From Bacillota bacterium (lineage in GTDB: Bacteria > Bacillota > Bacilli > Paenibacillales > NBRC-103111), in the NCBI GenBank assembly GCA_023388055.1, contig JAEWGW010000032.1, positions 1 to 64,000 of the forward strand: DNA of 64,000 bases. Reading direction: 5' to 3'. Positions 1 through 8,259 of the stretch are shown here, piece after piece; position 1 is the stretch's first letter; each line of letters starts with the position of its first letter. The position numbers were made by a program, and so were the translations under genes. The notes under the pieces were generated by a model. It was not told where the DNA came from, searched no databases, and was given only the letters and a program-made list of their open reading frames with translations.

Positions 1-154
1 ACGCTCCGCCGCTCACGCTCCGCCGCTCACGCTCCGCCGCTCACGCTCCGCCGCTCACGCTCCGCCGCTCACGCTCCGCCGCTCACGCTCCGCCGCTCAC
101 GCTCCGCCGCTCACGCTCCGCCGCCCACGCTCCGCCGCCCACGCCCTGCCGACT
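1..154. repeat. 14-bp tandem repeat array, cut by window edge
   Basis: The unit ACGCTCCGCCGCTC is repeated head to tail: eight perfect copies (1-112), two copies ending GCCC (113-140) and one degenerate copy (141-154). A 14-bp unit shifts frame every copy, so it is unlikely to be coding. There are no spacers, so it is not a CRISPR. The array probably continues to the left of the window. Confidence 0.95.
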
Positions 155-210
155 CACCCCGCCTGCCGCTCACAGCTTGCTAACCTCTCGACGCCCCCCC
201 CAGCCCGCGG

Positions 211-395
211 CTAACGGACTGGAAAAGCGTTATTTAGCCAAAAACGGGAGTTTTAGCAAACTAACGGACCGGAGGGACGCTATTTGTGAGAAACAGGGTG
301 GTGGAGGGTTCTTTTCAGCGGAATAGGATCACCTGTGTCCGTTAGATCTCAATCTGCCGCCCAAATAGGCAAATAGAGGCTCTCCTGTCCGTTAG
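211..395. repeat. Four-module palindromic intergenic element, copy A
   Basis: Two direct modules start at 211 and 261 (CTAACGGAC...TATTT) and two inverted modules follow at about 321 and 370 (AATAG...GTCCGTTAG). Starts are spaced about 50, 60 and 49 nt. The first module is complementary to the fourth and the second to the third. No ORF is evident. This is one of seven copies of the first module family in the window. Confidence 0.85.
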
Positions 396-505
396 GATTT
401 TGTTAGCAGAATCAAATATTAATTTGTGTAATGTTTAATGACACAAACTTCACCTTTCGCCACTAAATTGAAGTTTCCATTCGTTTTCGACCCACTTTTC
501 CAAAA

Positions 506-535
506 AAATATAACAAGAAACATCTTGTTATATTT
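506..535. promoter_or_regulatory. Perfect 12-bp inverted repeat, probable operator
   Basis: AAATATAACAAG (506-517) and CTTGTTATATTT (524-535) are perfect inverted arms around a 6-nt spacer. The right arm overlaps the -35 region of the promoter that follows, as a repressor site would. The arms are AT-rich and not followed by a U tract, so a terminator is less likely. The binding protein is unknown. Confidence 0.6.
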
Positions 536-552
536 CCTCAACTCACTATAAT
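525..552 (+). promoter_or_regulatory. Sigma-A-type promoter upstream of the moaD-like gene
   Basis: TTGTTA (525-530), a 16-nt spacer and a perfect TATAAT (547-552). The leader to the start codon at 671 is about 110 nt. I could not fold a recognisable molybdenum-cofactor riboswitch in it. Confidence 0.6.
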
Positions 553-670
553 AAATGTAATACGGAATATACGTGTCAGTAAACATGCCATAAAAGAATC
601 TTATGATGCATATCCGATTGCGCGCAAATGACGCCGGACGGAACGTTCAACAAGGAAAGGATGAGGCGCA

Positions 671-904
671 ATGATAAAAATCCGGTTTTACGCAAGCTTG
701 GCCAACCACACCAAATGTACGGAGACCGAAATCAACGGTGCGCCGCTAACGGTGGAAAAGCTGCTGGAGGAGCTCTCCTCCCAATACCCGGAAGCCCGGT
801 TTGACGGAGTCCTGGTGGCAGTCAACGGCGCATCGGCCCGGAAAACCAGCACGGTGGAAGCGGGCAGCCTGGTTGCACTGCTGCCGCCCATCGCCGGGGG
901 CTGA
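671..904 (+). CDS. moaD: MoaD/ThiS-family sulfur carrier protein
   Basis: A 77-residue ubiquitin-fold protein ending LLPPIAGG. The terminal Gly-Gly is the site adenylated and thiocarboxylated in MoaD and ThiS. The N-terminal MIKIRFYASLANHT and central LLEELSSQYP resemble MoaD, which passes sulfur to precursor Z in molybdopterin synthesis. The RBS AAGGAAAGGATGAGG precedes the ATG. No moaE, moeB, thiG or other cofactor gene is adjacent, so the partner enzyme must lie elsewhere and a ThiS-like or other sulfur-carrier role is not excluded. A hairpin terminator follows, so the gene looks monocistronic. The overlapping inverted repeat and promoter upstream suggest dedicated repression. Confidence 0.8.
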   Translation: MIKIRFYASLANHTKCTETEINGAPLTVEKLLEELSSQYPEARFDGVLVAVNGASARKTSTVEAGSLVALLPPIAGG

Positions 905-962
905 CGTGGAAGAACAAGTCGGTTGCCATGAGAAAAGGATATGCTTTAATTTAAGTAGGTAC

Positions 963-1013
963 AAAAACCGTTTCCCCCAAAGCAGAGCTTTGCAGAGGAG
1001 GCGGTTTTTCTTG
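963..1013 (+). terminator. Rho-independent terminator after the moaD-like gene
   Basis: AAAAACCG (963-970) pairs with CGGTTTTT (1002-1009) around an inner AAAGC/GCTTT hairpin, followed by a T-rich run. It separates the small gene from the SLH nucleotidase. Confidence 0.75.
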
Positions 1014-1124
1014 TCTTTACAAAACCTCCATATTGCGCTGACGTTTGGATAATCTTCATTCGCTAGAATAGGGATGATCTGGAAGATTCATAGAGTCCAA
1101 TCGCAATGGAGGGAGCAAACGAGC

Positions 1125-4100
1125 ATGCAGATGTGGAGAAAACGCGCAGTATCGGTTGTAATGTCGTCGGTTCTGATGATTGGGGCGGCGGTCCCCGCTC
1201 TGGCGGCGGAAATCCCGAACGTTCCGGTTCCGGTGACCGGTGGATCCGGAGGAGGCGGAGGAGAACAAGCAGCTCCCGACGAGTTGTCCATGAAGCTGAT
1301 CGGCCGGTATACCGCGCCGGGAGGAAGCACCGCGGCTGAAATTGTTTCCTACAACAAGAACACCCATAAGGCATATGTGATTAACGGCAAGGAAATATCA
1401 TTGGATATCGTGGATCTAAGCGGACTAAAGAACCGGGATACCGTAACCGGTGAGGTGTACGCCCTTACCGCTGAGAAGAGGGTTTACCTCGAGGATCTGG
1501 GTTTGGGCATCACGAAGAACACCCATGATATGACCAGTGTGGCCGTATCCACCTCAGGGGAATATGTGGCTCTGGCAGTTCCCGCTGTGGATAGAGCCGT
1601 CAAAGGCAAGCTGCTTCTTTTGGATCAGAATGGCGGGTTCATCAAGGAATTCGATGCCGGTTACCTGCCGGATATGGTGTCCTTCACTCCGGATGGGAGT
1701 AAGATTCTTAGTGCCAATGAGGGAGAGCCCAATTCGGATTACAGCGTTGACCCGGAAGGCTCCGTAACCTTCGTTGATCTCTCCAACGGAGTAGGCAGTG
1801 CTGTTGCCGAGCAAATCAGCCTGAATCTCCCGGACGATGTATTCGATGATAATGTCCGGCTGTTCCCCAAGGGGAGGGCACCGGCCAATTCCACCGAGCG
1901 GGCTCAGGATTTGGAACCGGAATACATAGCGGTGGATCCTTCCGGGAGCTATGCCTATGTATCCATGCAGGAAAACAACGCCATTGCCACTTTAAATTTG
2001 GAGACCCGCAAGATTGAGAAGGTTTCCGGGTTTGGTGTAAAGGATCACTCCCTGCCGGGGAATGGCCTGGATGCCTCCGACAAAGACAATGCCATCCACA
2101 TTGCCAAATGGCCGGTGCTGGGTATGTACATGCCGGACGGCATGTCCTTATTCCAGAAGGATGGGAAAACCTATCTGGTTACCGCCAATGAGGGCGACGC
2201 CAGAGAGTATGGGGATTATGCGGAAGAAAAACGGATTAAAGATATTGCCGCCCAGGTGAAGCTGAACCGCAGCTTGTACAAGGGGTATACAGATGCGGAG
2301 TGGGATGAGCTGCAGTTGAACCTGCAAAGCATTCTGACCGACAATAAACAATTGGGCCGGTTGAACGTCACCAATTCCGTCTATACCGTAACCGGAGCAA
2401 CCTACTATGAAGGGCTGTACGCCTTCGGCGCCCGCTCCTTCTCCATATGGGACGCCGCCGATATTGCAGCGGGACCGGTGTTTGACAGTGGCTCCCAACT
2501 GGAGACCATTATCGCCCAACGTTTGCCCGCTTATTTTAACGCATCCAACGACAATGTGAATCTGGATGACCGCAGCGACAACAAGGGGCCTGAGCCGGAG
2601 GATGCTGAAATTGGCGTTATCAACGGCAAAACCTATGCCTTCATCGGTTTGGAGCGGATCGGCGGTGTGATGGCTTACAATGTTACCGAACCTGCTCAAG
2701 CCAGCTTCGCCGGGTATGTGAATTCCCGGGATTTCAGCGACAAGGTGAAGGGAGATTCCGGCCCCGAGGGTTTGCAGTTTGTGGCCGCTGAAAACAGCCC
2801 GACAGGCAAGCCGCTTTTGCTGGCGGGTAATGAGGTTTCGGGTACGGTAGCCGTATTCGAAGTTACCCTCAACGTCCCCGACAACGGCAATTTCCCGCTA
2901 ACTGTCCTGCACACCAACGACACCCATGCCAACATTGACTCCTCCAGCTCACCGGACAATGTGCTGCGCCGGGTGACGGCCACCAAGCTGGCCAAGTCCA
3001 GCTCCCCCAATCCGCTGCTTCTGGACGCAGGGGATGTGTTCGCGGGAACCCTTTATTTTAATGAATACGAAGGGCAAGCCGACCTGGAATTTATGAATCT
3101 GATGCAATATGATGCCATGACCTTCGGCAACCATGAGTTTGACAAGGGCTCTGAGGTACTTTTGAATTTTATTAAAAATGCACAGTTCCCGTTTGTATCG
3201 GCCAACGTGGATTTTTCGGCGGATGATCTTCTGAAGGGTTATGTGCAGAGCGGCATTGGTCACCCGGGTGAGTCCGGCCAGGTGTATCCTGCCATCATTA
3301 AAGAAATTGGCGGCCAACAGGTGGGCATCTTCGGATTGACCACGGTGGACACGGCCAACATTTCTTCACCTGGCGCTGTTACCTTCCAAGACCCGGAAGA
3401 GAAGGCGAAAAGCACAGTAGCTATGCTGGAGCAGCAGGGCATCAACAAGATTATTGCGGTATCCCACTTGGGCTACGATGAAGACCGCAAGATTGCGGCG
3501 AAGGTGGAGGGCATCGACATTATCGTCGGCGGCCACTCCCATACCAAGCTGGATGCAGCCATTGTAGACAACACCCACAGCGAACCCAAGCTCATTGTGC
3601 AAACCGGTGAGCGGGCGCAAAATCTGGGCAAGCTCCAGGTGGAATTCGATAAGAACGGCAAGCTGCTTCATGTGGAGGCAGACGCAGCCGGCAAGCTGAA
3701 GAATACGGACAAGACCAATAATACCCTAATCGCCATCGATCAGAAAAATGGTTCGGAGTATGTGTTTGCAGCCGATCCGGAGGCAGCCTCTATTCTGGCC
3801 AAGTACAAGCCGAAGGTGGACGAATTGAACAAGAAGGTAGTTGGGCAATCCAATGTGAACCTGTATGGTGCGGTAGCGGTAGAGGGTTATCCCCGGGTTG
3901 TCCGCACCAAGGAAACCGCCATCGGCAATTTAGTGGTGGACGGCATGCTGTATGAAGCCAATCTGGCGGGGAGTAAAGCGGGAGATGGGAAGCAGTTTAA
4001 AGTCCAAATGGCCCTGCAAAATGGCGGCGGCATCCGGACCAACCTGAGGGCTGGAGCAATAACCCAAGGTGCCGTGCAGGAAATTCTGCCCTTCAATAAC

Positions 4101-5876
4101 GATGTGGTGGTGCTGGAGCTGACTGGCCAGGAAATCTGGGATGGACTGGAGAATGGCGTATCCAAGGCGCCCTCCGAATACGGCGGCTTCCCCCACATCG
4201 CAGGTATGAAATTCACCTACGATTCTTCCAAGCCGGTGTTTGGCCGGGTAACCAGCGTCAGTGTGAAAACAGACAGCGGCTATGCGCCATTGGATTTGAA
4301 GAAAACCTACAATGTAGCGACCAATATTTTTACAGCCAAGGGTGGCGATGCATACACCTCCTTCGGCAAGGCCTATAATGAAGGCCGTGTGAACTTCATG
4401 TACAGCGAGCAGTATCCCTTTAAGCCGGATTATGAGGTGTTCATTCAGTATCTGGAGAAGTTGGGCACATTGACTGCCGCAAACACCGGCACTGAAGGCC
4501 GGATTGTGGATGTGAAGGGAATTGTGGTGCCTCAGCCTGACGACAGCGGCGATAGTGGAGAAAGTGAGCCTGGAACCGGCATAACCGGGGGCACCACCAC
4601 CCCTCCCGCTTCCAATACTCCGAACCCGGGGGTTCAAGTAGAGCCCGCCGCGGTCAACGGCGGTGTGGAGCTCAAACCGGAGGCTAAGGACCTGAAGACA
4701 GAAACCGCAGCAGACGGAACCTCCGTCACCAGCCTGACATTGGCGGCAGCTTCCTTCTCCAAGGCGCTGGCAGCAGCCGGAGCGGGCAAAACCATCATCA
4801 CCCTGCCGGAGGCGGAGGGAGCGGTTAAAGTAGCGCTTCCGGTAAGCAGCATCACCGGTATTTCCCAAGGAACCGTTCAGATCCGCACTTCAGACAAGAG
4901 CTATGACTTGCCCTTGTCGGTGGTGAAGCCCAGTGAGCTGGCTGCAGCACTTGGGACAGCGGCAAGCGAAATCCGCATTGAGGTGGTCATCGGTGATGTG
5001 GCAGGTGCGGCCAAAACAGCAGTGGAAGCAGCGGCAGCGAGGAATGGGGCGGCTTTGCTGACAGATGCCGTCAGCTTCACCGTCACTGCACAAGCAGGCG
5101 GCAAGAAGGTGGAGATGAACCACTTTGGCAGCACCTACGTGTCCCGGACTTTGACCATTTCCGGCACAGTGGACCCGTCTTCAGCCACCGCCGTTGTCTT
5201 CGATCCGGCAAGCGGCAGCATGAGCTTCGTCCCGGCGGTTTTCGGTGCGGCTGATGGCAAGACCGTAGTCACCATAAAGCGGAACTCCAACAGCATCTAC
5301 GGCGTAGTTAAGCCGTCTGTCATTAGCTTTGCGGACTTGAGCGGACACTGGTCCCGGTCGGACGTAGAGCTCCTGGCGGCCAAACTGGTCATCGACGGCC
5401 AAGCGCCGGGGCGGTTTGCGCCGGATGCCCAAGTGACGCGCGGTGAATTCGCCGCCCTTCTGGTGCGGGCGCTGGGCCTGGCCCCGGATGCGTCGTCTGC
5501 ATCAGGTGTGAAGGATCTGAACGGCACCGAATGGTACGCAGGTGCTTTGGGCGCAGCGGTGAAAGCCGGACTGCTGGACGGCTTCGAGGACGGCACATTG
5601 CGCGGCGGAGCCAATATCACCCGTGCGCAAATGGCTGTTATGATGAGCCGCGCCTTGAAGGCTGCCGGGAAATCGGCCCCGTCTGGAGCCGCTGCCGTAT
5701 TCGCCGACGAAGGGCAAATTCCCGCATGGGCGGCTGACGCAGTTGACGCCGGTGTGGCCGCGGGGCTGGTGGAGGGAACCTCGGGCAACCGGTTCGCCCC
5801 TGAAGCTCATGCTACCCGCGCGGAAGCCGCAGCAATGCTGAAGCGGCTCTTGAAGTTTGCGGATTTCATCAACTAG
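1125..5876 (+). CDS. SLH-anchored 5'-nucleotidase with choice-of-anchor-I-like N-terminus
   Basis: A 1583-residue exported surface enzyme. The start ATG at 1125 is chosen because GGAGGGAG lies just before it and a signal peptide (about 1-28, ending PALAA) follows at once; an in-frame upstream ATG at 1074 lacks both. Residues about 40-580 resemble the beta-propeller-like region of choice-of-anchor I proteins. A metallophosphatase domain follows with HTNDTH at about 596, GNHEFD at 668 and GGHSH at 802-806, then a 5'-nucleotidase C-terminal domain with NGGGIR near 966. A Gly/Thr/Pro linker and a beta-rich region lead to three SLH repeats (about 1400-1583) that bind pyruvylated wall polymer. The likely role is hydrolysis of extracellular nucleotides or cyclic nucleotide phosphates at the cell surface, as in UshA/YfkN relatives. 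Substrate is inferred from family only. Confidence 0.88.
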   Translation: MQMWRKRAVSVVMSSVLMIGAAVPALAAEIPNVPVPVTGGSGGGGGEQAAPDELSMKLIGRYTAPGGSTAAEIVSYNKNTHKAYVINGKEISLDIVDLSGLKNRDTVTGEVYALTAEKRVYLEDLGLGITKNTHDMTSVAVSTSGEYVALAVPAVDRAVKGKLLLLDQNGGFIKEFDAGYLPDMVSFTPDGSKILSANEGEPNSDYSVDPEGSVTFVDLSNGVGSAVAEQISLNLPDDVFDDNVRLFPKGRAPANSTERAQDLEPEYIAVDPSGSYAYVSMQENNAIATLNLETRKIEKVSGFGVKDHSLPGNGLDASDKDNAIHIAKWPVLGMYMPDGMSLFQKDGKTYLVTANEGDAREYGDYAEEKRIKDIAAQVKLNRSLYKGYTDAEWDELQLNLQSILTDNKQLGRLNVTNSVYTVTGATYYEGLYAFGARSFSIWDAADIAAGPVFDSGSQLETIIAQRLPAYFNASNDNVNLDDRSDNKGPEPEDAEIGVINGKTYAFIGLERIGGVMAYNVTEPAQASFAGYVNSRDFSDKVKGDSGPEGLQFVAAENSPTGKPLLLAGNEVSGTVAVFEVTLNVPDNGNFPLTVLHTNDTHANIDSSSSPDNVLRRVTATKLAKSSSPNPLLLDAGDVFAGTLYFNEYEGQADLEFMNLMQYDAMTFGNHEFDKGSEVLLNFIKNAQFPFVSANVDFSADDLLKGYVQSGIGHPGESGQVYPAIIKEIGGQQVGIFGLTTVDTANISSPGAVTFQDPEEKAKSTVAMLEQQGINKIIAVSHLGYDEDRKIAAKVEGIDIIVGGHSHTKLDAAIVDNTHSEPKLIVQTGERAQNLGKLQVEFDKNGKLLHVEADAAGKLKNTDKTNNTLIAIDQKNGSEYVFAADPEAASILAKYKPKVDELNKKVVGQSNVNLYGAVAVEGYPRVVRTKETAIGNLVVDGMLYEANLAGSKAGDGKQFKVQMALQNGGGIRTNLRAGAITQGAVQEILPFNNDVVVLELTGQEIWDGLENGVSKAPSEYGGFPHIAGMKFTYDSSKPVFGRVTSVSVKTDSGYAPLDLKKTYNVATNIFTAKGGDAYTSFGKAYNEGRVNFMYSEQYPFKPDYEVFIQYLEKLGTLTAANTGTEGRIVDVKGIVVPQPDDSGDSGESEPGTGITGGTTTPPASNTPNPGVQVEPAAVNGGVELKPEAKDLKTETAADGTSVTSLTLAAASFSKALAAAGAGKTIITLPEAEGAVKVALPVSSITGISQGTVQIRTSDKSYDLPLSVVKPSELAAALGTAASEIRIEVVIGDVAGAAKTAVEAAAARNGAALLTDAVSFTVTAQAGGKKVEMNHFGSTYVSRTLTISGTVDPSSATAVVFDPASGSMSFVPAVFGAADGKTVVTIKRNSNSIYGVVKPSVISFADLSGHWSRSDVELLAAKLVIDGQAPGRFAPDAQVTRGEFAALLVRALGLAPDASSASGVKDLNGTEWYAGALGAAVKAGLLDGFEDGTLRGGANITRAQMAVMMSRALKAAGKSAPSGAAAVFADEGQIPAWAADAVDAGVAAGLVEGTSGNRFAPEAHATRAEAAAMLKRLLKFADFIN

Positions 5877-5910
5877 CGCAGCGAACAGCCGTTGCGCTCC
5901 GGCTACCGGC

Positions 5911-6100
5911 GGTCTTACGGACTCAGCAGACGCTATTCGGCAGAAAACCCCCGGTTTGATCGCCTTACGGACACACGATACCTTATTGGACGGAAAATGG
6001 CCTGTTCCAGCGGTCGGATGCACAAATAAGGGCTTCTGTGTCCACGAAATAACGAAAACGACCGCTTACATCAAAATAGCGGAACGTCGGTCCGGATAGC
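5911..6100. repeat. Four-module palindromic intergenic element, copy B
   Basis: Fills most of the 5877-6265 gap. Direct modules start near 5911 (CTTACGGAC...GCTATTCGG) and 5961 (CTTACGGAC...CTTATT); inverted modules lie near 6019-6045 (CAAATAAGG...GTGTCC) and 6073-6100 (AAAATAGCGG...GTCCGG). More diverged than the other copies, but order, orientation and roughly 50-nt spacing are kept. Confidence 0.7.
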
Positions 6101-6265
6101 CGCTGAATCAGGTCCGGTAAAGGATGGCGATTCGGACAAATTCTCTGCATGAGCCTTCGATTGACGCCATCCTGGCGGAGGTCGGAGGCTTTTGTACGGA
6201 TTCTGGCAGGTGGTTGAATAACAGGAGGATGACCGCAATGCCCATATTTTTGCCAAGTCGGGCAT

Positions 6266-6822
6266 TTAAGACCAAACCGCCACACTGGCAAAGGCCAACC
6301 GCGTGCCGGCTTCGCCGTTGGGCAGACCGAAAAGCCCGGGCTTTTGAATCATAAGCAGATTCACCACCAGGAGCAGCCCGCCGCCCACATAGCCGCAAGC
6401 AAACCCCTTGGAGGAGATATATTCCCGCTTCTGCTCCTCCGGAACCAGATCCGGCAGCAGGGCATCATAGAAGCTGTTACCTCCGGAAAAGCCTACTGTA
6501 CCCAGCACGAACAGCAAAGACGCCGCCAGATAGTCGCCCTGCCCGATAAACACGAACAGAAACGAAGCGGCGATGCCCAGATAGGAGAAGCTTCTGAGAA
6601 AAAACATCTTCTTCCCTGCATAATCCGCGGCAGCTCCCAGCACCGGCGCCAATATGGCTACCAGCAGCATGCCTGCAGCCTGGGTCAGGCCCCAATAGGA
6701 GGCGGAGATGCTGGAGGACAAACCCTTGGAGGCCACCTCAATATGGCGGCCATCATGGTGGTGGCAAAAGCGGAGTTGGCCCAATCGTACATCATCCATG
6801 CACGTACAGCTTTGGGGTTCAT
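6266..6822 (-). pseudogene. Decayed UMF1/Atg22-like MFS transporter
   Basis: The ATG at 6822 follows an AGGAGAG site and encodes MNPKAVRAWMMYDWANSAF, a typical UMF1-family start. After about 28 codons the frame breaks near AILPVYF, where the family's first helix continues. From about 6750 homologous sequence resumes in another frame (VASKGLSS, then several membrane helices including LGTVGFSGGNSFYDALLPDL) and stops after SVAVW, roughly halfway through a protein that is normally about 420 residues. A hydrophobic stretch at about 6108-6265 (LGKNMGIAVILLLF) may be a remnant of the last helices. I infer one small frameshifting deletion plus one large deletion, so no transporter is made. Confidence 0.8.
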
Positions 6823-6984
6823 GCGGATCTCTCCTGTCCGTTATTTTCGTTCAACTTTCCTTCAGAATATCACCGGAATGTTCGAACTATATCAACGGAA
6901 ATCATGATAGAATAGGATGCTGGTAAATTTTCTATTTTTTTCGCTGCGATTAGGGAATTCAACCATATAAGGAGGGGTAAGCAC

Positions 6985-7875
6985 GTGATATCCCATTTGA
7001 ACGAATATCAGGACGGGCCTTACCGGATGCTGGAGCTGACGGAGGCCTCCACCGGTACTACGGTGCGGATTTGTCCCGAGCGGGGCGGCATTGCCACGGG
7101 TTATGCACCCGGAGGGAACGAGGTGTTTTATTTGGACCGGGGGACCTTCCTCGATCCCAATGCCAATATCCGCGGCGGCAACCCGGTATTGTTCCCCATT
7201 AGCGGCCAATTGGCGGACGGAGCGTATGAGTGGCAGGGACAACGCTACGCCATGAAGAATCACGGGCTGGCGCGGACCTCCCCGTGGACGGTGGAGGAGA
7301 CAGGAGTAACGGCAGAAGGGGAGCCGTATGCAGTTCTGAGCCTGGAATCTACAGAGGATATGCTGGTTTCCTATCCGTTTGCCTTTAAGCTGATTTTTAC
7401 CTACCGGGTCCAAAAGGGAGCTCTCGTCATTGAGCAGGAGTACCGGAATCTGTCCGGAGAACGGATGCCGGTTTATCCGGGCTTCCATCCTTATTTTGCC
7501 GCGGCGGAGAAGGATCTGGTTTATGAAACAGATGCATCGCGTTATATAGATTACAACGACGGTACCGTAAAGCCGTTTACCGGCCGTTTGGATATCGGTC
7601 CACTGAAGGAGGCGGTAGCGCTTCTGGATGCAGAGGAGCCGAGGATTGCCTTCCGGCTGCCGGGAACAGGGCGGAGGATTCAAATGGATTATTCGCGCCA
7701 CTTCCGCTATGTGGTGATTTGGACCGTTCCGGGTGCGGAATTTGTCTGTGTGGAGCCATGGATGGGTCTTACCGGGGAGCTGAACCGGGGGGAAGATCTG
7801 ACGTGGGTTGAGCCAGGGGATACGCTTGCCGCCAAGCTTGTCATTAAAGCGGAGGATGCAGGATTTCCCGGCTGA
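6985..7875 (+). CDS. Aldose 1-epimerase family protein
   Basis: A 296-residue galactose-mutarotase-like protein. It starts at GTG (6985) with GGAGGGG eight bases upstream. Family signs include RGGNPVLFPISGQL, the His in MKNHGLAR, HPYF near residue 170 and a C-terminal CVEPWMG. Such proteins interconvert alpha and beta anomers of free sugars or sugar phosphates in the cytoplasm; the LacX/YeaD-type branch is close. It stands between a dead transporter and the cassette that follows, with about 90 nt to the next start, and has no obvious functional partner. The sugar cannot be told from the sequence. Confidence 0.85.
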   Translation: MISHLNEYQDGPYRMLELTEASTGTTVRICPERGGIATGYAPGGNEVFYLDRGTFLDPNANIRGGNPVLFPISGQLADGAYEWQGQRYAMKNHGLARTSPWTVEETGVTAEGEPYAVLSLESTEDMLVSYPFAFKLIFTYRVQKGALVIEQEYRNLSGERMPVYPGFHPYFAAAEKDLVYETDASRYIDYNDGTVKPFTGRLDIGPLKEAVALLDAEEPRIAFRLPGTGRRIQMDYSRHFRYVVIWTVPGAEFVCVEPWMGLTGELNRGEDLTWVEPGDTLAAKLVIKAEDAGFPG

Positions 7876-7880
7876 GCGAA

Positions 7881-7907
7881 TGAAACCTTCACAAGCCCCT
7901 TTACGTT
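7881..7907 (+). promoter_or_regulatory. ECF-sigma-like promoter (sigma-W type) for the 7966-11577 cassette
   Basis: TGAAAC (7881-7886) followed by CTT, a total 17-nt spacer and CGTT (7904-7907). This matches the TGAAAC-N16/17-CGT pattern of sigma-W and related envelope-stress sigma factors. It lies 59 nt before the first cassette gene. The spacer is one longer and the last -10 base differs from the best sigma-W consensus, so another ECF factor is possible. Confidence 0.55.
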
Positions 7908-7965
7908 ATAGTAAGCATGACCCAAACGGGGTAAATCATTAACGGATGCGGGAGGCTGGAAAACA

Positions 7966-8190
7966 ATGAAGGTTGTCATTATGGAAAAAACAGAAGCCGG
8001 CGAGCTGGTTGCACTGGATGCAAGAGACTGGAACGATCAGATGATCGCTCTGATGAATCATGCCAATTATCTGCTGGTTAACGGCAAGGAATATGAAATG
8101 GTGGAAGGCCGGCTGAATGTCAACGAACCGTATATGGAGGTTCTGGTGCTGGCCGTGAAGCAGGAGGCGGCGGAAAAGGCGGAGGCTTAA
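7966..8190 (+). CDS. Small conserved-looking hypothetical protein
   Basis: 74 residues, acidic, no signal peptide or membrane helix. The body (MKVVIMEKTEAGELVALDA...) looks like a compact alpha/beta domain with an Ala/Glu-rich tail (KQEAAEKAEA). GGGAGG precedes the ATG. It is the first gene behind the ECF-like promoter and is followed by four genes in the same direction, so I place it in the same envelope-related operon. I do not recognise a family. Confidence 0.7.
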   Translation: MKVVIMEKTEAGELVALDARDWNDQMIALMNHANYLLVNGKEYEMVEGRLNVNEPYMEVLVLAVKQEAAEKAEA

Positions 8191-8259
8191 GCCGGTCCGT
8201 GCCAATCGTAAGGATGAACCGGACCGGATACACCGGTACGGTGAAAGGAGAATGAATCT

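Noticed and set aside
1..154. Possible CRISPR array
   Set aside because: Units are 14 bp and directly adjacent, without spacers, and no cas gene is present.
553..670. Molybdenum-cofactor riboswitch in the moaD leader
   Set aside because: The leader is short and I could not find the conserved multi-stem core; only a promoter and operator-like repeat are supported.
1021..1045. ECF-like promoter (AAAAC-N16-CGTT) before the SLH nucleotidase
   Set aside because: The -35 lacks the TG of TGAAAC and overlaps the tail of a terminator; too weak to claim.
8192..8227. Inverted repeat CCGGTCCG/CGGACCGG as a terminator within the cassette
   Set aside because: No U tract follows and the next gene's RBS comes soon after; it may only be a weak hairpin in the message.
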